A stretch of DNA of 32,028 bases from Emcibacter sp. (lineage in GTDB: Bacteria; Pseudomonadota; Alphaproteobacteria; Sphingomonadales; Emcibacteraceae), in assembly GCA_016764855.1 (NCBI GenBank), contig JAESRB010000156.1:1-32028 (forward strand). The letters run 5' to 3'. The number at the start of each line of letters is the position of its first letter. Position 1 is the stretch's first letter. Position numbers and translations under genes: made by a program. Under the pieces are notes generated by a model. The model was not told the DNA's origin, made no database searches, and saw nothing but the letters and a program-made list of their open reading frames with translations. Of this stretch, positions 1 to 8,019 are shown piece by piece.

Positions 1-197
1 CCGACTAAATGTGGTTCGTGCAGTCCGTCAGAAGGGATCTTAATATTTTCGCCACTGTCACTGTTGCTAATTTTACGGTCTTTTATAGCATCGTTGACAG
101 CTTCTTTGATCTGCTTCTTTGCGCGCTGAATGAAACGCTGGCGATTAGACAGGCTTTTCCCTTTGGGGTTTAATCTTCTGTCTATTATGTGCATCAT
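1..197 (-). CDS. yeaH: YeaH/DUF444 family protein, N-terminal part (cut by window edge)
   Basis: The reverse strand from an ATG at 197 reads about 65 codons before the window ends. It opens with a stretch like the start of E. coli YeaH (IDRRLN, then NRQRFIQRAKKQIK, then a DSGE-x3-IP segment). The DUF444/YeaH family has a von Willebrand-like fold and is almost always encoded next to the PrkA kinase, as here: the kinase stop codon lies 20 bases upstream. A GAGGTGA ribosome site precedes tandem ATG codons; the second, at 194, is also possible. In E. coli the pair is induced in stationary phase and nitrogen starvation. The molecular role of YeaH is not established. A SpoVR-family gene often follows in this operon and may lie beyond the left edge, which cannot be seen. 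Confidence 0.88.
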   Translation of the reverse strand, partial: MMHIIDRRLNPKGKSLSNRQRFIQRAKKQIKEAVNDAIKDRKISNSDSGENIKIPSDGLHEPHLV

Positions 198-217
198 GAT
201 ATGTCACCTCTCTTACT

Positions 218-2164
218 CTAACCTGCTTTATTGACACGCATATACCATTCGACAAGCCTGTGGACCTGTCGTTCGCTATAGCCACGATCGGTCAGGCGAG
301 AGACAAATTCATGATGTTTTCCTTCGGTATCTTTGTCTTTTTTGGAGCCAAAGCTAATGACAGGAAGCAAGTCTTCTACGCTACTGAACATGCGTTTTTC
401 GATCACTTGACGCAGTTTTTCATAGGACGTCCATTTTGGATTTTTCCCCGCATTGTTGGCTCGTGCGCGCAGGGCGAATTTGACCACTTCATTACGGAAA
501 TCCTTGGGGTTTGATATGCCCGCCGGTTTTTCAATCTGGGATAATTCCTGATCTAGAATTTTGGCATCCAGCAGTTGCCCGGTATCGGGGTCCTTGAAAT
601 CACGACCTTCAATCCAGGAATCTGCATAAGAAATGTAACGGTCAAATAGGTTCTGACCATAGTCACCGTAGGATTCCAGATAGGCTTTCTGAATTTCATT
701 GCCAATAAATTCGGCATAACGGGGGGCAAGTTCTGCCTTGATGAAATTGAGATATTTCTTCTCATTTTCCTCTGGCAATTGTTCCCGTAGCAGCGCCTGT
801 TCCAGAACATACATGAGGTGAACCGGATCGGCGGCGACCTCAAAAGTATCATAGTTGAAGGTCTCCGCGAGAACTTTAAAGGCAAAACGGGTGGATATTC
901 CGTCCATGCCCTCATTTACACCAGCGGCGTCCTTATATTCCTGCATAGGCTTCGCTTTGGGGTCAACGTCTTTCAGGTTTTCCCCATTATAAACCCGCAT
1001 TTTGGAATAAAGATTGGAATTTTCATGGTCTTTCAGTCGAGTTAGAATGCTAAATCGAGCCAGCATATCCAATGTGCCGGGAGCGCAATGGGTTTTATCC
1101 AGTTCTGAGCTTCTGAGGAGTTTTTCATATATCAGGTTCTCTTCATTGGCCCGCATACAGTAAGGCACCTTGATGACATAGACCCGGTCAATGAAGGCTT
1201 CGTTGTTTTTATTGTTCTTGAACGTTTGCCATTCGGACTCATTGGAATGGGCAAGGATAATGCCTTGAAACGGTATAGTGCCCATATTTTCTGTGCCGAT
1301 ATAGTTACCTTCCTGTGTTGCGGTCAACAGGGGATGTAACATCTTGATTGGAGCCTTGAACATTTCAACAAATTCCAGAATGCCTTGAGTTGTTGCATTC
1401 AAACCACCGCTATAGGCATAAGCATCGGTATCATTTTGTGAGAAATATTCCAGCTTACGGATGTCTACTTTACCGACAAGAGTTGAAATATCCTGATTAT
1501 TTTCATCACCCGGTTCTGTTTTGGCGATGCATATCTGACGTAATTTTGACGGATGCATTTTAACCACTGTGAATTTGGAGATATCGCCCCCGAACTCATC
1601 TAGCCTTTTGAGTGCCCAAGGTGACATTAATCCGGTTAAACGGTGTCGGGCTATGCCGTATTTTTCCAGTAACATGTCGCCCATTGTTTCCGGGTTAAAC
1701 AAGCCGAGAGGAGATTCATAGATGGGACTGATATGATCCCCGGCCTTCAAAATGTAAATTGGTTGTTTTTCCATGATTTCCTTGACCCGTTCTGCAAGGG
1801 AGGACTTGCCGCCGCCCACAGGTCCCATCAAATATAGTACTTGTTTTCTTTCTTCTAATCCTTGGGAGGCATGTTTGAAAAACCCGATCATACGCTCAAT
1901 GGTTTCTTCCATGCCGTAAAACTCTTCGAACCCTTTGTATTGTTTGATGGTGCGGTTCATGAAGATACGGCCAAGTCTTTCATCTCGGGAGGTATCAATC
2001 ATTTCCGGTTCGCCAATAGCATGGATCATCCGTTCCGCGGCCGTGGAATACATCATGGGGTTTTCACGACATCCCCTGAGGTATTCTCTCAACGAAAATT
2101 CAGTCTCTTTCTGGTCAGCATAGTGACTGGAATAAAGATCAAATATATTTTCTGCAGTGGACAT
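218..2164 (-). CDS. prkA: PrkA-family serine protein kinase (YeaG)
   Basis: This 648-residue protein matches the PrkA/YeaG family in length (E. coli YeaG is about 644). An N-terminal AAA+ domain carries a Walker A motif GPVGGGKS at about residues 114-121, followed by the PrkA C-terminal region. It is a cytoplasmic ATP-dependent protein kinase reported to act in stress and starvation responses; its substrates here are unknown. The ORF track starts at a TTG (2170). An AGGAG sits six bases before the internal ATG at 2164, so I take that start. The gene runs into yeaH after 20 bases, forming the usual two-gene operon. A possible EcfG-like promoter lies about 80 bases upstream and is annotated separately. 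No damaged motif was seen. Confidence 0.95.
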   Translation of the reverse strand: MSTAENIFDLYSSHYADQKETEFSLREYLRGCRENPMMYSTAAERMIHAIGEPEMIDTSRDERLGRIFMNRTIKQYKGFEEFYGMEETIERMIGFFKHASQGLEERKQVLYLMGPVGGGKSSLAERVKEIMEKQPIYILKAGDHISPIYESPLGLFNPETMGDMLLEKYGIARHRLTGLMSPWALKRLDEFGGDISKFTVVKMHPSKLRQICIAKTEPGDENNQDISTLVGKVDIRKLEYFSQNDTDAYAYSGGLNATTQGILEFVEMFKAPIKMLHPLLTATQEGNYIGTENMGTIPFQGIILAHSNESEWQTFKNNKNNEAFIDRVYVIKVPYCMRANEENLIYEKLLRSSELDKTHCAPGTLDMLARFSILTRLKDHENSNLYSKMRVYNGENLKDVDPKAKPMQEYKDAAGVNEGMDGISTRFAFKVLAETFNYDTFEVAADPVHLMYVLEQALLREQLPEENEKKYLNFIKAELAPRYAEFIGNEIQKAYLESYGDYGQNLFDRYISYADSWIEGRDFKDPDTGQLLDAKILDQELSQIEKPAGISNPKDFRNEVVKFALRARANNAGKNPKWTSYEKLRQVIEKRMFSSVEDLLPVISFGSKKDKDTEGKHHEFVSRLTDRGYSERQVHRLVEWYMRVNKAG

Positions 2165-2241
2165 GGGCAACTCCTTTACGACATAGGGTTTAAAGATATT
2201 GCCAGTATAGATAAGGGATAGGTAAGTCTCCCTCGGTGCGC

Positions 2242-2265
2242 AACGGAAGCGCCCGGATCTGTTCT
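2242..2265 (-). promoter_or_regulatory. Possible EcfG (general stress) promoter for prkA-yeaH
   Basis: On the reverse strand AGAAC is followed by 15 bases and CGTT, about 80 bases before the prkA ATG. The alphaproteobacterial EcfG consensus is usually given as GGAAC, 16-17 bases, CGTT. This site has one mismatch in the -35 element and a spacer one base short, so it is only suggestive. The idea fits the family, since E. coli yeaGH depends on the stress sigma factor RpoS. Confidence 0.3.
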
Positions 2266-2279
2266 GACAATGGTCAGAA
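2262..2279. repeat. Perfect 7-bp inverted repeat upstream of prkA
   Basis: TTCTGAC and GTCAGAA form a perfect dyad around a four-base AATG centre. It partly overlaps the possible -35 element of the prkA promoter. There is no T-run, so it looks more like a protein-binding site than a terminator. Confidence 0.4.
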
Positions 2280-2389
2280 GGGAAGTGTTGTAAACATGCT
2301 GTGTCCAGATTGGTTGTAAGGAAAATCAGCGGTTTACGCGACTTCCCTCCCCATATATTGCATCACGTGCAATTGTTAGGACATCATTA

Positions 2390-2419
2390 TTGTGCTAACT
2401 GAAAACAGTAGGATATAAT
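2390..2419 (+). promoter_or_regulatory. Possible sigma-70-type promoter for the permease operon
   Basis: TTGTGC at 2390-2395 and TATAAT at 2414-2419 are separated by 18 bases. The -10 is a consensus match and the -35 is fair. Transcription would begin near 2426 and leave a leader of about 138 bases before the ATG at 2564. Confidence 0.45.
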
Positions 2420-2463
2420 AGTTATTAATTGATTAAGTATAGGGTTAATATATGGAGTGACAA

Positions 2464-2479
2464 ATCACTTTAGAGTGAT
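2464..2479. repeat. 6-bp dyad in the permease leader (ATCACT-TTAG-AGTGAT)
   Basis: ATCACT and AGTGAT are perfect inverted copies around TTAG. A further GTGA lies just upstream, giving three closely spaced GTGA/TCAC elements. It may be an operator or a small leader hairpin; the function is not shown. Confidence 0.35.
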
Positions 2480-2563
2480 GTTGTGAAGCTATATAGTAAC
2501 ATAATTTTGAAGATTTTACAACAAAATGATATTCATATTTTCTGGTAGAGAAAAGGCAACCTA

Positions 2564-3883
2564 ATGTTAAGCACAATCGGATTGGTCGGAGGACTGCTGC
2601 TTCTTATTATATTTACCGTCAGGGGAATGAATATTCTGATCGCCGCGCCTCTCTGTGCGCTGGTGGTGGCTTTATGTGGTGGCATCCCTTTGCTACCGCC
2701 ACTTTCAGAGGGAGGTCCAAGTTATACGGTAAGCTATATGGCGGGCTTTTCAGGTTTCCTCAAGGACTGGTTTATTGTCTTTTTACTGGGGGCCATGTTT
2801 GGCAAAGTCATGGAGGCAAGCGGAGCTGCGGACAGTGTTGCGCACTGGGTTGTACGAAAGTTGGGCATCCGACATGCGGCCCTTGCAGTGATTATGGCTT
2901 GTGCGATTTTAACCTATGGTGGGGTTAGCGTATTTGTTGTGGCCTTTTCCGTTTTCCCCATGGCATTGAGTCTGTTTAAGGAGGCCAACTTGCCTAGACG
3001 GTTCATTCCAGCAGCTCTGGCTTTTGGTTCTGTGACATTCACCATGACCTCTGCCGGTTCTGTGGAAATTCAAAATTTTCTTCCTATGGAATATCTGGGG
3101 ACAAATCAGTTCGCCGGATGGCAAGTCAGTATATTTGTCGCACTTTTCATGGCGACGACCGGGATTTGGTGGTTTGAGAAAATGATGCGGCGTGCGGTGG
3201 CGCGGGGGGAGTGTTTTGATGTCCGAGCCAATGACCCGGAGCAGAAATCATATGACCGACTGCCCAATCCTTTTTTGGGATTGTTGCCGTTGGTGAGCGT
3301 GCTTGGCACATCCTTTTATTTCAGCGTAATTTTGCATTACGGCAAATCCTCATTGATTGTGGCACTGTTGGTGGGGCTTTTGTTTGCTATTGGGATTTAC
3401 TGGAAGAAGTTTGAAAACCTTGGGATGGCATTGTCCTCGGCGACTCTCGGAGCTTTGATTGCGATTTCCAATACCTGTGCTGTGGTTGGATTTGGCAGTA
3501 TCGCAAAATTGACGCCGGCATTTCATGAAGCCCTGACATACATGACTTCAATACCTGGGAACGGCTTGATTGGTGCGGCGGTGGCCATCAGCGTGATTGT
3601 TGCGCTGACCGGATCTGCATCGGGGGGACAGGCCATTGCGCTACCGTTGATTGCGCCGCATTACCTGGATGCTGGTGTTGACCCAGACGCGCTACACCGG
3701 GTGATTGCGATCACGTCTGGGGGGCTGGATTCTCTACCCCATAATGGTTATGTTGTGACCACGATTCGCGCCATATGCGGCGAAACGCATCAGACAGCCT
3801 ACCTGCCTGTTGCGGCCCTTACCGTTGTAATACCTTTCATTGGTGCGGGCCTTGCCATTGCCCTGTTTGCTTTAGGACTATAA
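2564..3883 (+). CDS. GntP-family (gluconate:H+ symporter type) permease
   Basis: This 439-residue, very hydrophobic protein has about eleven or twelve membrane segments along its whole length. Conserved GntP-family stretches are visible: TYGGVSVFVVAFSVFPMALS near residue 115, the following SAGSVEIQNFLP, and SGGLDSLPHNG near residue 387. GntP-family proteins are inner-membrane symporters for sugar acids or related organic anions. The substrate here cannot be told from sequence, and citrate-type or hydroxyacid substrates are equally possible. AAAAGG lies seven bases before the ATG. The stop codon directly abuts the ATG of the next gene, so the two are very likely translated from one message. 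No sugar-acid kinase or dehydrogenase lies beside it, so there is no pathway context. Confidence 0.88.
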   Translation: MLSTIGLVGGLLLLIIFTVRGMNILIAAPLCALVVALCGGIPLLPPLSEGGPSYTVSYMAGFSGFLKDWFIVFLLGAMFGKVMEASGAADSVAHWVVRKLGIRHAALAVIMACAILTYGGVSVFVVAFSVFPMALSLFKEANLPRRFIPAALAFGSVTFTMTSAGSVEIQNFLPMEYLGTNQFAGWQVSIFVALFMATTGIWWFEKMMRRAVARGECFDVRANDPEQKSYDRLPNPFLGLLPLVSVLGTSFYFSVILHYGKSSLIVALLVGLLFAIGIYWKKFENLGMALSSATLGALIAISNTCAVVGFGSIAKLTPAFHEALTYMTSIPGNGLIGAAVAISVIVALTGSASGGQAIALPLIAPHYLDAGVDPDALHRVIAITSGGLDSLPHNGYVVTTIRAICGETHQTAYLPVAALTVVIPFIGAGLAIALFALGL

Positions 3884-4882
3884 ATGACGAATACATACGC
3901 AGAATATATTAGAATATTGGGTCGCGGCCCGACCAAATCCCGTCATTTGACCCGTGAAGAAGCGCATTTTGCCTTTGCTGGCGTATTGTCAGGAGATATG
4001 TCGGATATGCAGGTGGGGGCGTTGCTGTTACTGCTGCGCTACCGTAGTGAAAGCCCGGAAGAGCTGGCAGGTATTGTGACGGCTATCCGCGAGCATATTG
4101 CTTCTGACTCTGTTCTTGTCGGGGAAAATGACGGCAGCGTTGCGGAAAACCTTGTGGATTGGCCCAGCTATTCATCGGGGAGAAGCCGACGGTTGCCTTG
4201 GTTCCTGCTGTCGGCAAAATTGCTGGCAGAGAATGGCATTAAAGTCTTTATGCATGGGTTTAACAGCCACCTTGAGAATGGATTGCTGACAGAGGAATGT
4301 CTTGAGGCCGTGGGGGAGCAGGCGGTTGGCTCCGTTCATGAGGCGAAAGAGCGCCTGGCGACAGAGAATTTTGTCTATTTACCGCTGCGAAATTTTTCTC
4401 CCAAGCTGAAAGAACTTCTGGAAATTCGGTCCATCTTAGGCGTGCGTTCAATAGTGAATACGGCGGTAAAGCTGGTTAATCCTCTGGGGGCGAAATTGAC
4501 GTTTCTGGGTATTTTTCATCCGGCCTATATTACATTGAACGTGGCCGCAGCTAATCTGTTGAAACAGCCGTCTCTTGGGGTGATAAAAGGCGGGGGCGGT
4601 GAGGCGGAACGTAATATTCTAAAGCCTATTAAGCTCTATCAAATTGCAAACGGTGCAGAGCAGATCAGTCGCTGGGCGTCGTTATGTGACGGACCTGCCG
4701 ATTATCCCGTAACCTGTGAATATCTTGCGGACATCTGGCAGGGTAGATGCAAAGATGACTATGCCACGCAAATGATAGTTGGCACCGCTGCACAGGCGTT
4801 ATATCTGACCGGACGGGCGACAAACGTAGAAGAGGCAGAAAAACTTGCCCTACAATATTGGCACAAGCATTCAGAGCAGTGA
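3884..4882 (+). CDS. ybiB: TrpD2/YbiB-like protein (glycosyltransferase family 3 fold)
   Basis: This 332-residue protein resembles E. coli YbiB (320 residues), a relative of anthranilate phosphoribosyltransferase. The N-terminal helical domain reads GRGPTKSRHLTREEA. A VDWPSY segment followed by LPWFLLSAKLLAENG is typical of YbiB, as is the GGGGEAERN stretch late in the protein. YbiB-type proteins lack the usual phosphoribosyl-pyrophosphate motif of TrpD and, in E. coli, bind nucleic acids and belong to the LexA regulon. A role in tryptophan synthesis is therefore unlikely, and no other trp gene is nearby. The start abuts the permease stop, so translation is probably coupled. Its pairing with a GntP permease has no obvious metabolic explanation. 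Confidence 0.82.
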   Translation: MTNTYAEYIRILGRGPTKSRHLTREEAHFAFAGVLSGDMSDMQVGALLLLLRYRSESPEELAGIVTAIREHIASDSVLVGENDGSVAENLVDWPSYSSGRSRRLPWFLLSAKLLAENGIKVFMHGFNSHLENGLLTEECLEAVGEQAVGSVHEAKERLATENFVYLPLRNFSPKLKELLEIRSILGVRSIVNTAVKLVNPLGAKLTFLGIFHPAYITLNVAAANLLKQPSLGVIKGGGGEAERNILKPIKLYQIANGAEQISRWASLCDGPADYPVTCEYLADIWQGRCKDDYATQMIVGTAAQALYLTGRATNVEEAEKLALQYWHKHSEQ

Positions 4883-4922
4883 TCGCCCACTGACTATGCG
4901 TTGATCATCGTCTTATTTGTGG

Positions 4923-6331
4923 CTATTGAGCGGGTTGCTCTGTTAATTGATCTTGCACTTTATCCTGTTCATGGGCCATGCGGCGAACTGTTTTGATAAT
5001 CCAGATATGGGCAATGATACCCGCCAAAATATTGGACAGGCTGGATGCAGCAAAGATATATTCCATATCATTAAAAAAGAAAGCTGCGATCATAACCAGC
5101 GGGAACTGGAATATCGCCACTCTTAAGGTGGAAATAATAACGCCGGGGATTGGTGTGCCAAGGCCGTTAAAGGCCGCATTTGAAATCATAACCAGACCAT
5201 ATGCACCATAAGAAATTGGCATGATATAAGATAGCTGTTTGAATACCCTTGGATAGATAATTCTTTGCTGAAATATGGGGTGATATAGGGGGCTAAACCG
5301 GCGATTATAACCGCAAGAATACCGCCCCATATGATGGCGAACAGAGCGCATACCTGCAGGGCTTTTTCGATCCGGTCATATCTTTGGGCACCTTGGTTCT
5401 GTCCGGAAAAGGGACCAATTACGGCGGATAAGGCAAAAAATACAATCACTGTTACAGATTCGATGCGCAGAGCCACGTTGGTTCCGGCAACGGCGTCATT
5501 GCCAAATAATGCGATGATCGCAATAATGATACCTCCGGCCAGCGGAATGATCATATTGGTTCCCATAGCCGGAATCGCCACATGCATGATCTTGTGGTAG
5601 GAGGATTTGAAATTACTGAGGACTTCGTTGGTGAATCGTATGACATGAAAACGGTAAATGAGGAAATACATAACGGCTAAAAAAGTAGCGGCTCTGGTAA
5701 TTAGGGTGGCGAGGGCTGCACCAGCCATTTCCATCCGGGGAAAGCCGAATAGTCCGAAAATCATTATGGGGTCAAGGATCACATTGGCGAGAGCAGCAAT
5801 GATCATGAGCTTGCCTTGTAAGGCAGTATCACCCAAAGCCCGCATGACGCCCATCGCTACCATGGGTACTATGATAAACAGCGTAGACCAATACCATACT
5901 TGCATATATTCTCTGATCATAGGCATGATGGCCTCATCCGCGCCCATCATGGTAAAAAGCGGATCGATGGTCATTAAGCCGATAAAGGTAAAAAATAATG
6001 ATATTATGATCGAAATTATAAAGCTATTGGTGGCAAGTTTTACCAATGTATTATGGTCACCACGTCCAGAAGCTCGGGCCATAACGGAAGAGGTTCCTGC
6101 ACTTAATCCGATAGAGGCTGATACGATGATCATAACGATCGGTCCAATGAAACCCATTGCGGTCAGTTCATCTGGGCCGAGCTTTGCAATGAAATATGTA
6201 TCCGCCAGAAGAAACCCCATTGAGGCGGTTATGCCAACCAGCATAGGCATAGCCATACGGATCAAATGTTTATGAACCGGACCTGTTGTCAGGTCAACAT
6301 GGGGGCTACGGTTTTTGTTCGGTTCGGACAA
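4923..6331 (-). pseudogene. MATE-family multidrug/Na+ exporter, broken by a one-base frameshift
   Basis: Two reverse-strand frames together give a full MATE exporter. Frame one starts at 6331 and carries the N-terminal ten or so membrane segments (ADTYFIAKLGPDELTAMGF). It leaves the family sequence after SKELSIQG. The second frame resumes with VFKQLSYIMPISYGAYGL and ends at 4923. Adding one C to the CCC run at 5246-5248 (GGG to GGGG on the coding strand) restores a 469-residue protein, normal for the family. MATE proteins are inner-membrane drug:cation antiporters. The start codon is TTG with a weak ribosome site. The rest is intact with no stops, so this is either a very recent mutation or a sequencing error. 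As written, the protein would lose its last two or three helices. Confidence 0.88.
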
Positions 6332-6436
6332 TTACTCTGTTTTCCCTTGAATGTTGATCAGTTTAAATAGATGGGCTTTTTATAAGGGCCATTCAATAGA
6401 GTATACAGGGTATTTTTTAATAAAATGTATTTTTAA

Positions 6437-7012
6437 CTATTGTTCACGAGGAATTGAAGAAACTATCTGATCAGCTAGAGGGGAGGTTGCTGTAGGAATA
6501 AAGGCCGTGATGTTGCCTTCTGAGTAGCCTGATCCCCGTGCTTGTTCTAGGGATTGTGGCTCTGTCAAGGGCAAATAAGTTAATGTCATCTTTGCTTTTT
6601 TCTGGATGATGTCCGTGAAGGTCATGGCATGATATTTTGTTTGCATTTGATATTTCTCGATGCATAAATCATTCAATATACTCTCTGCTAATGGTGTATT
6701 ACCCCGTTGGGCAGAGGTTATGAAATTCATGATGGTTATTTCATCGGGGCTTATGCTCCCGCTAATCGGGCAACGGATATCTAAGGCGCGTTTGGCCCCG
6801 AAGCTAAGGCAATACATGAAATGACTAAGCGCAATACTGGCTTCCGGGATTTTATATTGGCCGTAGGCCTGCTTCAGCGTATCTTTTGTCTCAATTTTAC
6901 GGATCAATCCCATCACCCACGTTCTTATGGACCAGAGAAGGAGTTGTTCGTAACATTTTATATGAGACGTATTAATCGTAACCTCTTTTGGGGCCAGATA
7001 AATGATATTCAT
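6437..7012 (-). CDS. Hypothetical protein, 191 residues, no family recognised
   Basis: I do not recognise this protein. The ORF track start at 7060 is unlikely, because the AT-rich stretch it translates is the promoter. AGAGG six to ten bases before the ATG at 7012 gives a 191-residue product beginning MNIIYLAPKEV. It has no signal peptide or membrane segment and looks cytoplasmic. Cysteines occur at about residues 20, 72, 84 and 132, spaced too far apart for an obvious metal site. The central part (SHFMYCLSFGAKRALDIRC) is the most protein-like region. It has its own strong promoter (TTGACA, 17 bases, TAATAA) and diverges from yaaA. MATE follows 105 bases downstream on the same strand. The gene is more AT-rich than its neighbours, which may mean it was acquired. 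Confidence 0.65.
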   Translation of the reverse strand: MNIIYLAPKEVTINTSHIKCYEQLLLWSIRTWVMGLIRKIETKDTLKQAYGQYKIPEASIALSHFMYCLSFGAKRALDIRCPISGSISPDEITIMNFITSAQRGNTPLAESILNDLCIEKYQMQTKYHAMTFTDIIQKKAKMTLTYLPLTEPQSLEQARGSGYSEGNITAFIPTATSPLADQIVSSIPREQ

Positions 7013-7047
7013 TTGTAATCCTCTAATGGCATTATTACTAATAATAA

Positions 7048-7076
7048 TTATTAATATCATAAATATGGTGTGTCAA
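7048..7076 (-). promoter_or_regulatory. Strong sigma-70-type promoter of the 191-residue gene, with palindromic -10
   Basis: On the reverse strand TTGACA (plus 7071-7076), a 17-base spacer and TAATAA (plus 7048-7053) form a near-consensus promoter about 35 bases before the ATG at 7012. The -10 lies inside a perfect 12-base palindrome, TAATAATTATTA (7042-7053). Confidence 0.65.
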
Positions 7077-7087
7077 TGAATAAAAGT

Positions 7088-7106
7088 AAATACAGCCCCT
7101 GTATTT
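7088..7106. promoter_or_regulatory. Operator-like dyad between divergent promoters (AAATACAG-CCC-CTGTATTT)
   Basis: Eight-base arms AAATACAG and CTGTATTT are perfect inverted copies around CCC. With a one-base bulge the symmetry continues outward to GTAAATACAG/CTGTATTTTAC. It sits between the promoter of the 191-residue gene and that of yaaA, the position expected for a regulator acting on both. A hairpin in RNA is the alternative, but there is no upstream gene to terminate on the plus strand. Confidence 0.5.
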
Positions 7107-7124
7107 TACGACTAAGGCTTGCTA

Positions 7125-7152
7125 TTGTGACCTGAATTTCAGGGTATATATT
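7125..7152 (+). promoter_or_regulatory. Probable yaaA promoter with a dyad in the spacer
   Basis: TTGTGA (7125-7130), 16 bases and TATATT (7147-7152) lie just ahead of yaaA and would give a leader of roughly 14 bases. The spacer holds CCTGAA-T-TTCAGG (7131-7143), a perfect dyad where a repressor or activator could bind. Confidence 0.45.
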
Positions 7153-7172
7153 CATAAAAACAGGACACTATT

Positions 7173-7946
7173 ATGCTGATTGTCACATCCCCGGCCAAAA
7201 AGCTCAATTTCTCAGAAGATGTCACACGCTCTGGCTGGTCCATTCCGCATTTTCTAGAGGATAGTGAATTGTTGATCGAAGCGGCCCGGAAATTAACCCG
7301 TGGGGAATTGGTAAAACTGATGAAGATCAGCGATAAACTGGCGGATCTTAACTATAATCGTTACCGGTCTTTTTCGACGCCCTTTACACCGGCCAACGCA
7401 AAACAGGCGGTATACGCTTTCATCGGGGATACCTATGTCGGTTTGCAAGCGGACTCATTGAGCGAAGATGACTTGGCTTATGCGCAGGATCATTATCGGA
7501 TTTTATCGGGCCTATATGGTTTGTTGCGGCCTTTGGATTTGATGCAACCGTATCGTTTGGAAATGGGTAAAAAAATTACCACTGAGCGGGGATGGACGCT
7601 TTATGAATTCTGGGGGGACTCGTTAACTGATGAGCTTAACCGGATTATGAAAGAACAGAATACGGATATTTTGGTCAATTGTGCCTCTCAGGAGTATTTT
7701 AAATCTGTCAATGCTAAGAAACTTGAGGGACAGATTATCACGCCTGTTTTCAAGGAAGTGAAAGAGGGACATGCCCGTGTGTTGAGCATGTTTGCCAAAA
7801 AAGCACGGGGTATGATGACACGCTATATCCTGCAAAATCGCTTGAAAACAGTCGAAGAACTGAAGAGTTTTGAATTGGGGGGGTATAAATTCCAGCCATC
7901 ACTTTCTGACCATCAGACTTTAGAATTTCACAGAATGATGGGCTAG
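7173..7946 (+). CDS. yaaA: YaaA (UPF0246), peroxide-stress DNA-binding protein
   Basis: This 257-residue protein fits the YaaA family in length and sequence. It begins MLIVTSPAKKLNF, contains LYGLLRPLDLMQPYRLEMG near residue 113, and ends with FELGGYKFQPSLSDHQTLEF. In E. coli YaaA is induced by OxyR during peroxide stress and lowers free intracellular iron, protecting DNA and proteins from Fenton damage; its fold binds DNA. AGGA lies a few bases before the ATG. It diverges from an unknown 191-residue gene through a 160-base region containing three dyads. No oxyR is nearby, so the regulator is unknown. No oddities were seen in the coding frame. Confidence 0.95.
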   Translation: MLIVTSPAKKLNFSEDVTRSGWSIPHFLEDSELLIEAARKLTRGELVKLMKISDKLADLNYNRYRSFSTPFTPANAKQAVYAFIGDTYVGLQADSLSEDDLAYAQDHYRILSGLYGLLRPLDLMQPYRLEMGKKITTERGWTLYEFWGDSLTDELNRIMKEQNTDILVNCASQEYFKSVNAKKLEGQIITPVFKEVKEGHARVLSMFAKKARGMMTRYILQNRLKTVEELKSFELGGYKFQPSLSDHQTLEFHRMMG

Positions 7947-8019
7947 GGGCTTTGCGTTTCATATGAGCACTAAAAGCTCCTAGATTCCGTAGGTATCTTA
8001 TCTGGTTTATGTTGTTGGC

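Larger units (their letters stand above)
2165..2563. other. Divergent regulatory gap between prkA and the GntP-type permease gene
   Basis: These 399 bases hold no convincing ORF. What is visible is a possible stress-sigma promoter and a dyad on the prkA side, a TTGTGC/TATAAT pair facing the permease, and a small dyad in the permease leader. The half nearer the permease is strongly AT-rich. No riboswitch or small RNA structure was recognised. Confidence 0.7.

Noticed and set aside
5658-6275. 205-residue plus-strand ORF
   Set aside because: It is the antisense shadow of the MATE gene; the translation is repetitive in Ile, Met and Ala with no family likeness.
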